Positions 1 to 6,475 of a stretch of 35,003 bases of DNA are shown piece by piece. Position 1 is the stretch's first letter. Each line of letters begins with the position of its first letter. The notes under the pieces were generated by a model. The model did not search any database and had not been told where the DNA came from. It saw nothing but the letters and a program-made list of their open reading frames with translations. Source of the DNA: Pseudomonadota bacterium (lineage in GTDB: Bacteria > Pseudomonadota > Alphaproteobacteria > Acetobacterales > Acetobacteraceae); NCBI GenBank assembly GCA_018971725.1, contig JAGXAE010000007.1:1-35003 (forward strand). Direction: 5' to 3'. The translations under genes and the position numbers were made by a program.

Positions 1-304
1 GAGGATTATTGACCGGCTGACAGCCACGCTCGGCTTTGCGGTTTATCCAACTGTGGTTAGCAATTCCTTCCTTGCTGTTTGCGCCCATCTGCGGCAGGGT
101 GACTGGGCCAGTATTGTGCCGCACAGCTTCTTCCATGTGCTTGGAAAATTACCGGATCTGGTCGCAATTGACTTGGTTGACCCGGTGCATAGCGAAGTAA
201 TCGGTCTCGTGATTTCAGATCGCATGCCAAGGGCGCCGATGGCCGCGGCCTTTTTGGGTGCCGCCACGGAATGTGATATCGAGCAGGGCTTTGCAGAGCT
301 TTAA
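1..304 (+). CDS. LysR-family transcriptional regulator, C-terminal fragment
   Basis: The reading frame is open from the first base of the window (codons from base 2) to a TAA at 302-304, so only about the last 100 residues are visible. The visible part resembles the end of a LysR effector-binding domain, with a hydrophobic strand containing GLVISDR followed by a helix starting at PMAAAFLGA, the usual layout of the final strand and helix in this family. The N-terminal DNA-binding helix-turn-helix lies outside the window. It points the same way as the formate dehydrogenase gene that starts 213 bases downstream. LysR regulators commonly sit beside the genes they control, so a role in formate metabolism is plausible but inferred only from position. 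The GTG at 53 is an internal codon and not a start. Confidence 0.75.
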   Translation, partial: RIIDRLTATLGFAVYPTVVSNSFLAVCAHLRQGDWASIVPHSFFHVLGKLPDLVAIDLVDPVHSEVIGLVISDRMPRAPMAAAFLGAATECDIEQGFAEL

Positions 305-517
305 TAGATAACGTCGATCGATCCTTCAAAAGCTTTCATTGGATTTATAGGCTGCTCAGAGACCAGTGTGCCGCTGTCTGATACAGGTGCCTGAACGGTA
401 CCATGAGTTATCGGATGAGGGCGCGTCATTACGAGAACCGACAACGGCTCCATGATCAGGGCCTTATCGGCAGGCTTCGTTCACCGCGTCCTCCATGAAC
501 AGTGAGAGGATAACGAA

Positions 518-1720
518 ATGGCAAAAGTTGTATGTGTGCTCTATGATGATCCCGTTGACGGATACCCGAGATCCTACGCGCGGGATGACCTTCCCAAGAT
601 CGACAAATATCCTGATGGGCAGACTCTGCCATCTCCGAAGGCAATTGATTTCATGCCCGGTGCGATGCTGGGCAGTGTTTCGGGTGAACTTGGCCTGCGA
701 AAATATCTGGAATCTAACGGCCATAGTTTGATTGTGACATCCAGCAAGGACGGGCCGGATTCCGTGCTTGAGCGTGAACTGGCCGATGCCGAGGTGGTGA
801 TCTCCCAGCCGTTCTTTCCCGCTTATCTCACAGCCGAGCGTATTGCCAAGGCGCCTAAGCTGAAGCTGGCGCTGACCGCGGGCATCGGTTCAGACCATGT
901 TGACCTGCAAGCGGCGATGGAACGCAATATCACTGTTGCAGAGGTCACCTATTGTAACTCGATCAGTGTTGCCGAGCATGTGGTGATGACGATTCTCGGC
1001 CTCGTGCGCAATTACATCCCTTCCTATCAGTGGGTGATGAAAGGCGGCTGGAACATCGCAGATTGCGTTGCGCGATCCTATGACGTTGAAGGCATGCATG
1101 TTGGCACAGTCGCTGCTGGCCGCATTGGTGTTGCGGTGTTGCGCCGCCTGAAGCCGTTTGGCATGCATCTGCATTACACCGACCGTCACCGCCTGCCGGA
1201 AGCGGTGGAGAAGGAACTGAACCTGACCTTTCACCCGACCCGCGAGGACATGTACAAGGTCTGTGACGTGGTGACGCTGAATTGCCCGCTGCACCCGGAA
1301 ACCGAGCACATGATCAACGACAACACGCTGAAGCTGTTTAAGCGCGGCGCGTATCTTGTTAACACCGCGCGCGGCAAATTATGCGACCGCGATGCTATCG
1401 CGCGCGCGCTCGAATCCGGCCAGTTGGCTGGCTATGGCGGTGACGTCTGGTTCCCGCAGCCAGCCCCGCAGGATCACCCCTGGCGCAGCATGCCGCATCA
1501 TGGCATGACCCCGCACATCTCGGGCACATCGCTATCGGCGCAAACCCGTTACGCCGCTGGCACACGCGAGATCCTTGAGTGCTATTTTGAGGGCAGGCCA
1601 ATCCGCAACGAGTATCTGATCGTCCAGGGCGGCGCGCTGGCGGGCGTGGGCGCGCATTCCTATTCTAAAGGTAACGCGACTGGCGGTTCTGAAGAGGCCG
1701 CCAAGTTCAAGAAGATTTGA
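518..1720 (+). CDS. fdh: NAD-dependent formate dehydrogenase
   Basis: This 400-residue protein oxidises formate to CO2 with reduction of NAD+, in the cytoplasm and without metals. It is collinear along its whole length with the well-known Pseudomonas sp. 101 enzyme. Recognisable residues, numbered from Met1, are Asn147, Cys146, the Rossmann motif AAGRIG at 199-204, Asp222 (which selects NAD over NADP), Cys256, Arg285, Asp309, Gln314 and the catalytic His333 in PHISGT. The long N-terminal segment beginning MAKVVCVLYDDPVDGYP and the C-terminal SYSKGNATGGSEEAAKFKK tail are typical of bacterial FDHs and absent from ordinary 2-hydroxyacid dehydrogenases. The ATG at 518 is preceded by a purine-rich ribosome site (GAGAGGA, about 502-508). 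It lies between a LysR regulator and formate-tetrahydrofolate ligase, so formate handling is the theme. No key residue is missing. Confidence 0.97.
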   Translation: MAKVVCVLYDDPVDGYPRSYARDDLPKIDKYPDGQTLPSPKAIDFMPGAMLGSVSGELGLRKYLESNGHSLIVTSSKDGPDSVLERELADAEVVISQPFFPAYLTAERIAKAPKLKLALTAGIGSDHVDLQAAMERNITVAEVTYCNSISVAEHVVMTILGLVRNYIPSYQWVMKGGWNIADCVARSYDVEGMHVGTVAAGRIGVAVLRRLKPFGMHLHYTDRHRLPEAVEKELNLTFHPTREDMYKVCDVVTLNCPLHPETEHMINDNTLKLFKRGAYLVNTARGKLCDRDAIARALESGQLAGYGGDVWFPQPAPQDHPWRSMPHHGMTPHISGTSLSAQTRYAAGTREILECYFEGRPIRNEYLIVQGGALAGVGAHSYSKGNATGGSEEAAKFKKI

Positions 1721-1732
1721 CGGTGAAAGTGG

Positions 1733-1766
1733 TCTGCGCGGGAGATGATCTCGCGCAGATTTCCCT
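1733..1766 (+). terminator. Possible terminator after formate dehydrogenase
   Basis: An 8-bp perfect inverted repeat, TCTGCGCG at 1733-1740 and CGCGCAGA at 1752-1759, begins 12 bases after the formate dehydrogenase stop codon and is followed by a short pyrimidine-rich run (TTTCCCTATTT). The stem is strong but the U-tract is interrupted, so efficiency is uncertain. It would separate fdh from the downstream folate ligase gene. Confidence 0.5.
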
Positions 1767-2088
1767 ATTTGCCCGTTTCCAGATTTGTTAGATATTCTCG
1801 ATAAAATAAAAATTATTTCCGCTTAGGAAAATTACGTCGAATAACGGAGCGGTTGCATGAACGGATTCTGCGGACCGTGCCTTTTGGCACGAGCCGCCTG
1901 AGCGCGGGCATTGCCGGCAGAAATTGCAAGACTGTGCGCGGAGTTGAGGTCAATTATAGTCAATTCAAAGTGTTATCGGCGCAGGTGTGCTCGTTGCGCC
2001 ACGGCAGGTGCCAATATCCATATTGGCCAAGAGAAAGAAACCGCCGGAAAACTATATACCGCGTTAGCCGCTATGCTAGAGCCTTCAC
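1767..2088 (+). other. Intergenic region upstream of fhs
   Basis: About 320 bases without a convincing gene. At 1786-1835 there is an AT-rich island much poorer in GC than its surroundings. It contains two adjoining inverted repeats: AAATAA/TTATTT (1804-1818) and TTTCC/GGAAA around GCTTA (1816-1830). Further on, GTCAATT occurs twice with a 10-base period (1949-1965). These look like regulatory DNA or a structured leader of formate-tetrahydrofolate ligase. I could not match them to a known riboswitch or assign a -35/-10 pair. Short open frames here have no recognisable protein content. Confidence 0.4.
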
Positions 2089-3768
2089 ATGACTCTAGCC
2101 ACCGCTTTATCAAACGATATTCTCCCCGGCCTCGCAACGCTAAATCCAATTGAAGAGGTTGCTGCCAGCCTTGGCATTCCAAATTCGGCCTTGTACCGCT
2201 ACGGCCCGCATAAGGGCAAAGTCGCGCTCGATTATGCCTTGAAGGCGGCCGCGCAGCCCTCGGGAAAGCTTATCCTGGTAACCGCCATCAGCCCCACACC
2301 GGCTGGTGAGGGCAAAACCACGACTACGATCGGCCTGGGCGATGCGTTGCGCCGGGCTGGCCATCGCACCGCCATTTGCCTGCGCGAGCCGAGCCTTGGG
2401 CCGAGCTTTGGCGCCAAGGGCGGTGCTACTGGCGGCGGTTGTGCGCAGATTGGGCCGATCGACGAGATCAACCTCCATTTCACCGGCGACCTCCATGCGA
2501 TCTCCGCCGCGCATAACCTGCTCGCGGCGATGATCGACAATCATCTGTATTGGGGCAACGCGCTGGGGCTTGACCCTGCCCGGATCATGTGGCGCCGTGT
2601 CATAGACCTTAACGACCGCGCCCTGCGGGACATCGTTATTGGGCTTGGCGGTACCAACGGCCCAACGCGTCAGACCGGCTTTGACATTACCGCCGCCAGC
2701 GAGGTTATGGCGGTCTTTTGCCTGGCACGCTCGCTCCCGGAACTGGAGCAGCGGCTTGGCGACATCGTTATTGGCCGCGACAAGGCCAAGCGCCTGGTGC
2801 GTGCTCGGGAGCTAAACGCCGCGGGTGCCATGGCAGCCCTGTTGAAGGACGCATTTGCCCCTAATCTCGTGCAGACGTTCGAAGGTACGCCGGCTTTCGT
2901 TCATGGCGGGCCTTTTGCAAATATCGCCCATGGCTGCAATACGTTGTTGGCAACGCAGACGGCACTTGGCTTGGCGGATTTTGTCGTGACGGAAGCGGGG
3001 TTTGGCGCTGACCTCGGGGCTGAGAAATTCCTCGATATTAAATGCCGTCAGGGTGGTTTGACGCCCTCCGCCTGCGTTATGGTCGCAACCGTGCGTGCGC
3101 TGAAGATGCATGGCGGCGTGGCGTTGCGCGCCTTGGCCGAAGAGAACGTTGACGCGGTGAAAGAGGGCTGCGCAAATCTGCTTCGCCACGTTGAAAATAT
3201 GCGCAAGTTTGGCCTGAACACCGTGGTCGCAATCAACCGTTTTGCAAGTGACACACCGGCCGAACTGGAGATGGTTCAGCAGGTATGTGCCAACGCCGGT
3301 GTGCGCGCAATTTCTTGCGAGCATTTTTCGCGGGGTAGTGCCGGAGCGGCAGATCTTGCACAAGCGGTCGTCGAACTCGCTGAAGCAGGTGCTGCCTTCA
3401 CGCCGCTTTATCCTGATGACATGCCGCTTGAGAGCAAGATATCCGTTATTGCTAAGAGCATTTATGGCGCGGCCGATATCCAGCTGGAGTCGCGTGCTGC
3501 GGCACAATTGCGTGAAGTCTCCGATGCCGGATTCGCGCATTTGCCGGTTTGCATGGCCAAAACACAGTATAGTTTTTCAGCAGACCCGGCAGTGCGTGGT
3601 GCGCCGTCAGGTTTCACCTTGCCCATCCGCGAAGTTCGCCTTTCCGCTGGGGCCGGCTTCATTGTTGCTTTATGCGGCGACACGGTCACGATGCCCGGCT
3701 TGCCGCGCCGTGCTGCTGCTGAAGATATTTTTCTTGACACTGACGGCGAGATTAATGGCCTTACTTGA
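2089..3768 (+). CDS. fhs: Formate-tetrahydrofolate ligase
   Basis: This enzyme joins formate to tetrahydrofolate at the cost of ATP, giving 10-formyl-tetrahydrofolate for one-carbon assimilation, purine synthesis or serine formation. The 559-residue length is normal for the family. The signature ATP site, TPAGEGKTT at residues 70-78, is intact, followed by the conserved [19 protein letters not shown] region and the folate-region motif [11 protein letters not shown]. The C-terminus carries [11 protein letters not shown], which matches the usual MPGLP ending region. The ATG at 2089 has only a weak ribosome site, but no better in-frame start lies upstream. With the formate dehydrogenase gene upstream on the same strand, the cell can either burn or assimilate formate. 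The gap between the two genes contains a likely terminator, so separate control is more likely than a simple operon. Confidence 0.97.
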   Translation: MTLATALSNDILPGLATLNPIEEVAASLGIPNSALYRYGPHKGKVALDYALKAAAQPSGKLILVTAISPTPAGEGKTTTTIGLGDALRRAGHRTAICLREPSLGPSFGAKGGATGGGCAQIGPIDEINLHFTGDLHAISAAHNLLAAMIDNHLYWGNALGLDPARIMWRRVIDLNDRALRDIVIGLGGTNGPTRQTGFDITAASEVMAVFCLARSLPELEQRLGDIVIGRDKAKRLVRARELNAAGAMAALLKDAFAPNLVQTFEGTPAFVHGGPFANIAHGCNTLLATQTALGLADFVVTEAGFGADLGAEKFLDIKCRQGGLTPSACVMVATVRALKMHGGVALRALAEENVDAVKEGCANLLRHVENMRKFGLNTVVAINRFASDTPAELEMVQQVCANAGVRAISCEHFSRGSAGAADLAQAVVELAEAGAAFTPLYPDDMPLESKISVIAKSIYGAADIQLESRAAAQLREVSDAGFAHLPVCMAKTQYSFSADPAVRGAPSGFTLPIREVRLSAGAGFIVALCGDTVTMPGLPRRAAAEDIFLDTDGEINGLT

Positions 3769-3811
3769 ATGAATGTCATCGCACCAAGGTGGAGCTTGCC
3801 GCAAACGTTTG

Positions 3812-3829
3812 TCGTTCGGTTATCGTTCG
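3812..3829 (+). promoter_or_regulatory. Direct repeat upstream of the response regulator gene
   Basis: TCGTTCG occurs twice, at 3812-3818 and 3823-3829, with an 11-base period, about 40 bases upstream of the response regulator start. OmpR-family regulators usually bind as head-to-tail dimers to direct repeats with 10-11 base period, so this is a candidate autoregulatory site. Its sequence differs from the repeat found upstream of the PepSY gene. Confidence 0.35.
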
Positions 3830-3869
3830 CCGTCCTGTTTGTTAAAGAAATTACCTCAGGCTTTCTGCC

Positions 3870-4526
3870 ATGCGTGTGTTACTGATTGAGGATGACGCGT
3901 TAATCGGTAAGGGACTTGAGGTCGCGTTGAAGGCGGCTGGCATGACGGTAGATTGGGTCCGCAATGGTCTCTTGGCCCAAGAGGCGCTGCGTGAAATGGC
4001 ATATGCGATTGCGTTGTTGGATCTCGGCCTGCCGGGGATGGATGGCATGGCGCTGCTGAAATCCGCCAGAAAGTTGGGTGTAGAAACGCCCATTCTTGTC
4101 ATCACCGCCCGGGATGGAGTGGAGGATCGGGTTGCCGGATTGGATCTCGGTGCCGATGATTATCTGATCAAACCGTTCGAGGTGTCGGAGCTTTTGGCGC
4201 GGATGCGCGCGCTCATTCGCCGCCATGCTGGCCGCGCGATACCTCAATTGAATACTAAAGAGGCGGTTCTAGATATCGGTACACATGAATTTTCCTATGG
4301 CGGCAGAACCGAGATTCTGTCTGCCCGGGAATACGCGCTGATGCAGGCGCTAATGGAACGGCCGGGCCATATCCTCTCTCGTACGCAAATTGAAGATCGC
4401 CTTTATGGCTGGAGCGGGGAAGTAGAAAGCAATGCGGTGGAAGTGTTGATCCACTCGCTTCGCCGCAAATTCGGAAAGAGCGTTATTCTTAATATTCGCG
4501 GTGCTGGATGGATGGTTTCCAAATGA
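3870..4526 (+). CDS. OmpR-family two-component response regulator
   Basis: The 218-residue protein has an N-terminal receiver domain (about 1-115) and a C-terminal winged-helix DNA-binding domain (about 125-217). In the receiver, the acidic pair is in LLIEDDAL, the phosphoacceptor is Asp51 in LLDLGLPGMDG, the conserved Thr is in LVITARD and the Lys is Lys101 in LIKPFEV. The output domain ends in the usual winged-helix pattern, with VEVLIHSLRRKFG and a final IRGAGWMV. It resembles QseB/PmrA/TctD-type regulators. The gene overlaps the following histidine kinase gene, which indicates translational coupling with its partner. The target genes are unknown. The PepSY gene downstream, with a direct repeat in its leader, is the best local candidate. 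Confidence 0.93.
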   Translation: MRVLLIEDDALIGKGLEVALKAAGMTVDWVRNGLLAQEALREMAYAIALLDLGLPGMDGMALLKSARKLGVETPILVITARDGVEDRVAGLDLGADDYLIKPFEVSELLARMRALIRRHAGRAIPQLNTKEAVLDIGTHEFSYGGRTEILSAREYALMQALMERPGHILSRTQIEDRLYGWSGEVESNAVEVLIHSLRRKFGKSVILNIRGAGWMVSK

Positions 4527-5836
4527 GAGCCCGTCGCTCGCTGCGCAAGACCACTTTTGTTTGGGTCGCTGTACTGCTGGCTGTGGCGGGATCGATTGCG
4601 GCCAGTGTGGCGTATCTATACAGCAAAAGCGAGACCGCCGATTTCCTAGATGGGCAGCTCCGCCAGATCGCGCTGAATGCCGGGCCGGGATTGTCCACCG
4701 CCGCGGCGCCCACGGCGGCGGATCAAGACCCTGAGGACCGCGTTGCGGTATCCATATGGGATGCGAATGGACGTCTCGTACATCAATCCCTTCCGGGCGT
4801 GGCCCTGCCGCTGCTTCCCAGCGTTGGCTTTGCTGTCCTCAGGATCAACGGCGAGGCGTGGCGGGTTTATTCGTTGCATGGCGCGGGCCGTTCCGTGGAA
4901 GTGGCACAGCGCGTTACCGTTCGGAACGAGATTGCGGGCAATGCCGCGATGGGCGTCGCCCTGCCTGTGCTGCTGCTTATCCCACTTTCCTGGCTGGTGG
5001 TTGGCTTCGCATTGCACCGCACATTATGGCGGCTTGACGTTCTGGCTGACGAACTCGCCACGCGCAGCGTCATGGCCACGGAACCATTGCCGCTTACGGA
5101 TGTTCCCGCTGAATTGACACCCTTGGTGGCTGGCATGAATAGCCTGATCGTGAGGCTGCACGAAGCGCTTGCGGCCCAGAAACGATTCCTTGCGGACGCC
5201 GCACACACATTGCGTACGCCAATCGCCGCTTTGCAAATTGAAATCGGCAATCTCACCCCGGATGTTCCACCGGCACGAACACGGCTGCAGGCGCTGGCGG
5301 CAGGCGCGCGCCGGGCCGCGGGGCTGGTGGATCAGCTCCTGCGTCTGGCGCGGCTCGACGAACCGCAATTCCCGCGAGGTACTTTGTTTGATGCCGGTGC
5401 ATTATTGCTGGGCTGCGTGGCGGATCAGGCCGCATTTGCGGCACGCAAAGGCATCGATCTCGGCGCGGATGTTTCTTCCCCCGCCCTAATTCTTGGTGTT
5501 GAAGATGAGGCTAGGGCATTATTCACAAATTTGATTGAAAACGCGCTCACCTATACCCCAGAGGGCGGTAAGGTCGATGTTTCCTTGCGACGGGATGGTG
5601 ACTGGTTTTCTGCCGAGATATTGGATACCGGCGCAGGTCTTCCCCCCGGCGCCGAGACGCATATTTTCGAGCGCTTTTATCGCGCCGCGCCGGAAGCAGC
5701 TGATGGCACCGGTCTTGGTCTGGCCATCGCGCGCCGCATCGCCGATCGCCACAGTTTTGGGCTTGATGTTCGCAACCGCGCGGATGGGATTCGCGGCGTG
5801 TTGGCGCGGGTGACCATGCCCGTTGCCGGAGCCTAA
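4523..5836 (+). CDS. Two-component sensor histidine kinase
   Basis: This is the membrane sensor partner of the preceding response regulator. The first membrane helix is at about residues 11-33, followed by a periplasmic sensor of roughly 105 residues and a second helix at about 143-165. Next come a HAMP-like linker, a dimerisation/phosphoacceptor helix with His228 in AAHTLRTPIAAL, and an ATPase domain with NLIENALTYTP (N box), DTGAGLP (G1), FERFYR (F box) and GTGLGLAIARRI (G2). Thr replaces the more common Glu after the phospho-His, a known variant. I chose ATG 4523 because its ATGA overlaps the regulator stop codon. An in-frame ATG at 4508 would add five residues. The architecture matches QseC/PmrB-type kinases, and the ligand cannot be read from the sequence. 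Confidence 0.93.
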   Translation: MRARRSLRKTTFVWVAVLLAVAGSIAASVAYLYSKSETADFLDGQLRQIALNAGPGLSTAAAPTAADQDPEDRVAVSIWDANGRLVHQSLPGVALPLLPSVGFAVLRINGEAWRVYSLHGAGRSVEVAQRVTVRNEIAGNAAMGVALPVLLLIPLSWLVVGFALHRTLWRLDVLADELATRSVMATEPLPLTDVPAELTPLVAGMNSLIVRLHEALAAQKRFLADAAHTLRTPIAALQIEIGNLTPDVPPARTRLQALAAGARRAAGLVDQLLRLARLDEPQFPRGTLFDAGALLLGCVADQAAFAARKGIDLGADVSSPALILGVEDEARALFTNLIENALTYTPEGGKVDVSLRRDGDWFSAEILDTGAGLPPGAETHIFERFYRAAPEAADGTGLGLAIARRIADRHSFGLDVRNRADGIRGVLARVTMPVAGA

Positions 5837-5849
5837 GTTTCACCTAAGT
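5832..5849 (+). promoter_or_regulatory. Direct repeat, candidate response-regulator box
   Basis: CCTAAGT occurs twice (5832-5838 and 5843-5849) with an exact 11-base period, separated by TTCA. The first copy covers the histidine kinase stop codon, and the pair lies about 70 bases upstream of the PepSY gene. The spacing and CTAAG-like core are reminiscent of PmrA/QseB boxes, where CTTAA half-sites are repeated every 11 bases. Binding by the regulator encoded at 3870-4526 is inference. Confidence 0.5.
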
Positions 5850-5919
5850 CTTCTTTGGCAAAACGCCTGCGAGGCGGCTGGCAAGACTGGCGCCGCGATT
5901 GAACCATCAAAGGAGACTG

Positions 5920-6408
5920 ATGATGAAGTTTATGTATCCCGCTTGCGCGTTTAGTGTTCTAGCGATCCTCTCAGGGCTCGCTGGCCCCGCGCTGGCGGAG
6001 GCCCCCAATTCAGCACATTCCTTACCGCAGCTTGGCCAACGGCATGTGAACTACGCCAACGTCCAGGCCCCTCAAGATGTAAGTGAGTCTATTAATCCGG
6101 CTGCCGTCAACACGCGGCAAGCGGCACATTCCATGGCTCAGGTGGGTATGCGGCATGTGAATAATGTGGCCTATAGCGGCCAGAATCTGGCCGGCAACGC
6201 TCAAGTCAGCCTCGATGAGGCGCAGGCAATCGCGCTGAAGGCCCAGCCTGGTAGCGTAACCGGCAAGGAACTGGAAAAAGAGCCCGGCGGCAGTGGCCTG
6301 CGCTACTCCTTCGACATCAAATCCGGCGCGGATACACATGAGGTGGGTATTGATGCGGCGACCGGCGTGGTGCTTGAAAACAGCGTCGAGGGCCCGAACG
6401 CAGACTAA
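5920..6408 (+). CDS. Secreted PepSY-domain protein with an internal repeat
   Basis: A 162-residue exported protein. Residues 1-26 form a signal peptide with a cleavage site after GPALA. The C-terminal half (about 95-158) is a PepSY domain, recognisable from the pattern VSLDEAQAIALKAQPG, then a Glu/Lys-rich turn and YSFDIKSG, then VGIDAATGVVLE. PepSY domains are small periplasmic modules thought to bind or inhibit proteases or sense conditions at the envelope. Between the signal and PepSY are two copies of a motif A-H-S-x-x-Q-x-G-x-R-H-V-N (about 32-44 and 69-81), which I do not recognise. ATG 5920 follows a good AAGGAG ribosome site; ATG 5923 is equally possible. It sits directly after the sensor kinase, a frequent PepSY context, and is followed by a strong terminator. 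Confidence 0.85.
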   Translation: MMKFMYPACAFSVLAILSGLAGPALAEAPNSAHSLPQLGQRHVNYANVQAPQDVSESINPAAVNTRQAAHSMAQVGMRHVNNVAYSGQNLAGNAQVSLDEAQAIALKAQPGSVTGKELEKEPGGSGLRYSFDIKSGADTHEVGIDAATGVVLENSVEGPNAD

Positions 6409-6428
6409 CTTCACTATGTGGAAAGCGA

Positions 6429-6454
6429 GCCTGCCCCGCAGGGGCAGGCGTTTT
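6429..6454. terminator. Rho-independent terminator between convergent genes
   Basis: A perfect 9-bp stem (GCCTGCCCC at 6429-6437, GGGGCAGGC at 6441-6449) with a three-base loop is followed by GTTTT on the plus strand. It lies 20 bases after the PepSY stop and 20 bases before the stop of the convergent DedA/PAP2 gene, so it can serve the plus-strand unit and may also end the minus-strand unit. Confidence 0.85.
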
Positions 6455-6475
6455 ACAACTGGCTGCACAGTGGCG

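Noticed and set aside
1853-2092. A 79-codon frame starting at TTG in the fhs upstream region
   Set aside because: No good ribosome site, Cys/Arg-rich composition without domain, and it overlaps the fhs start. Treated as noncoding leader.
3782-3791. CACCAAGGTG considered as an fhs terminator
   Set aside because: Only a four-base stem with a two-base loop and no T-run.
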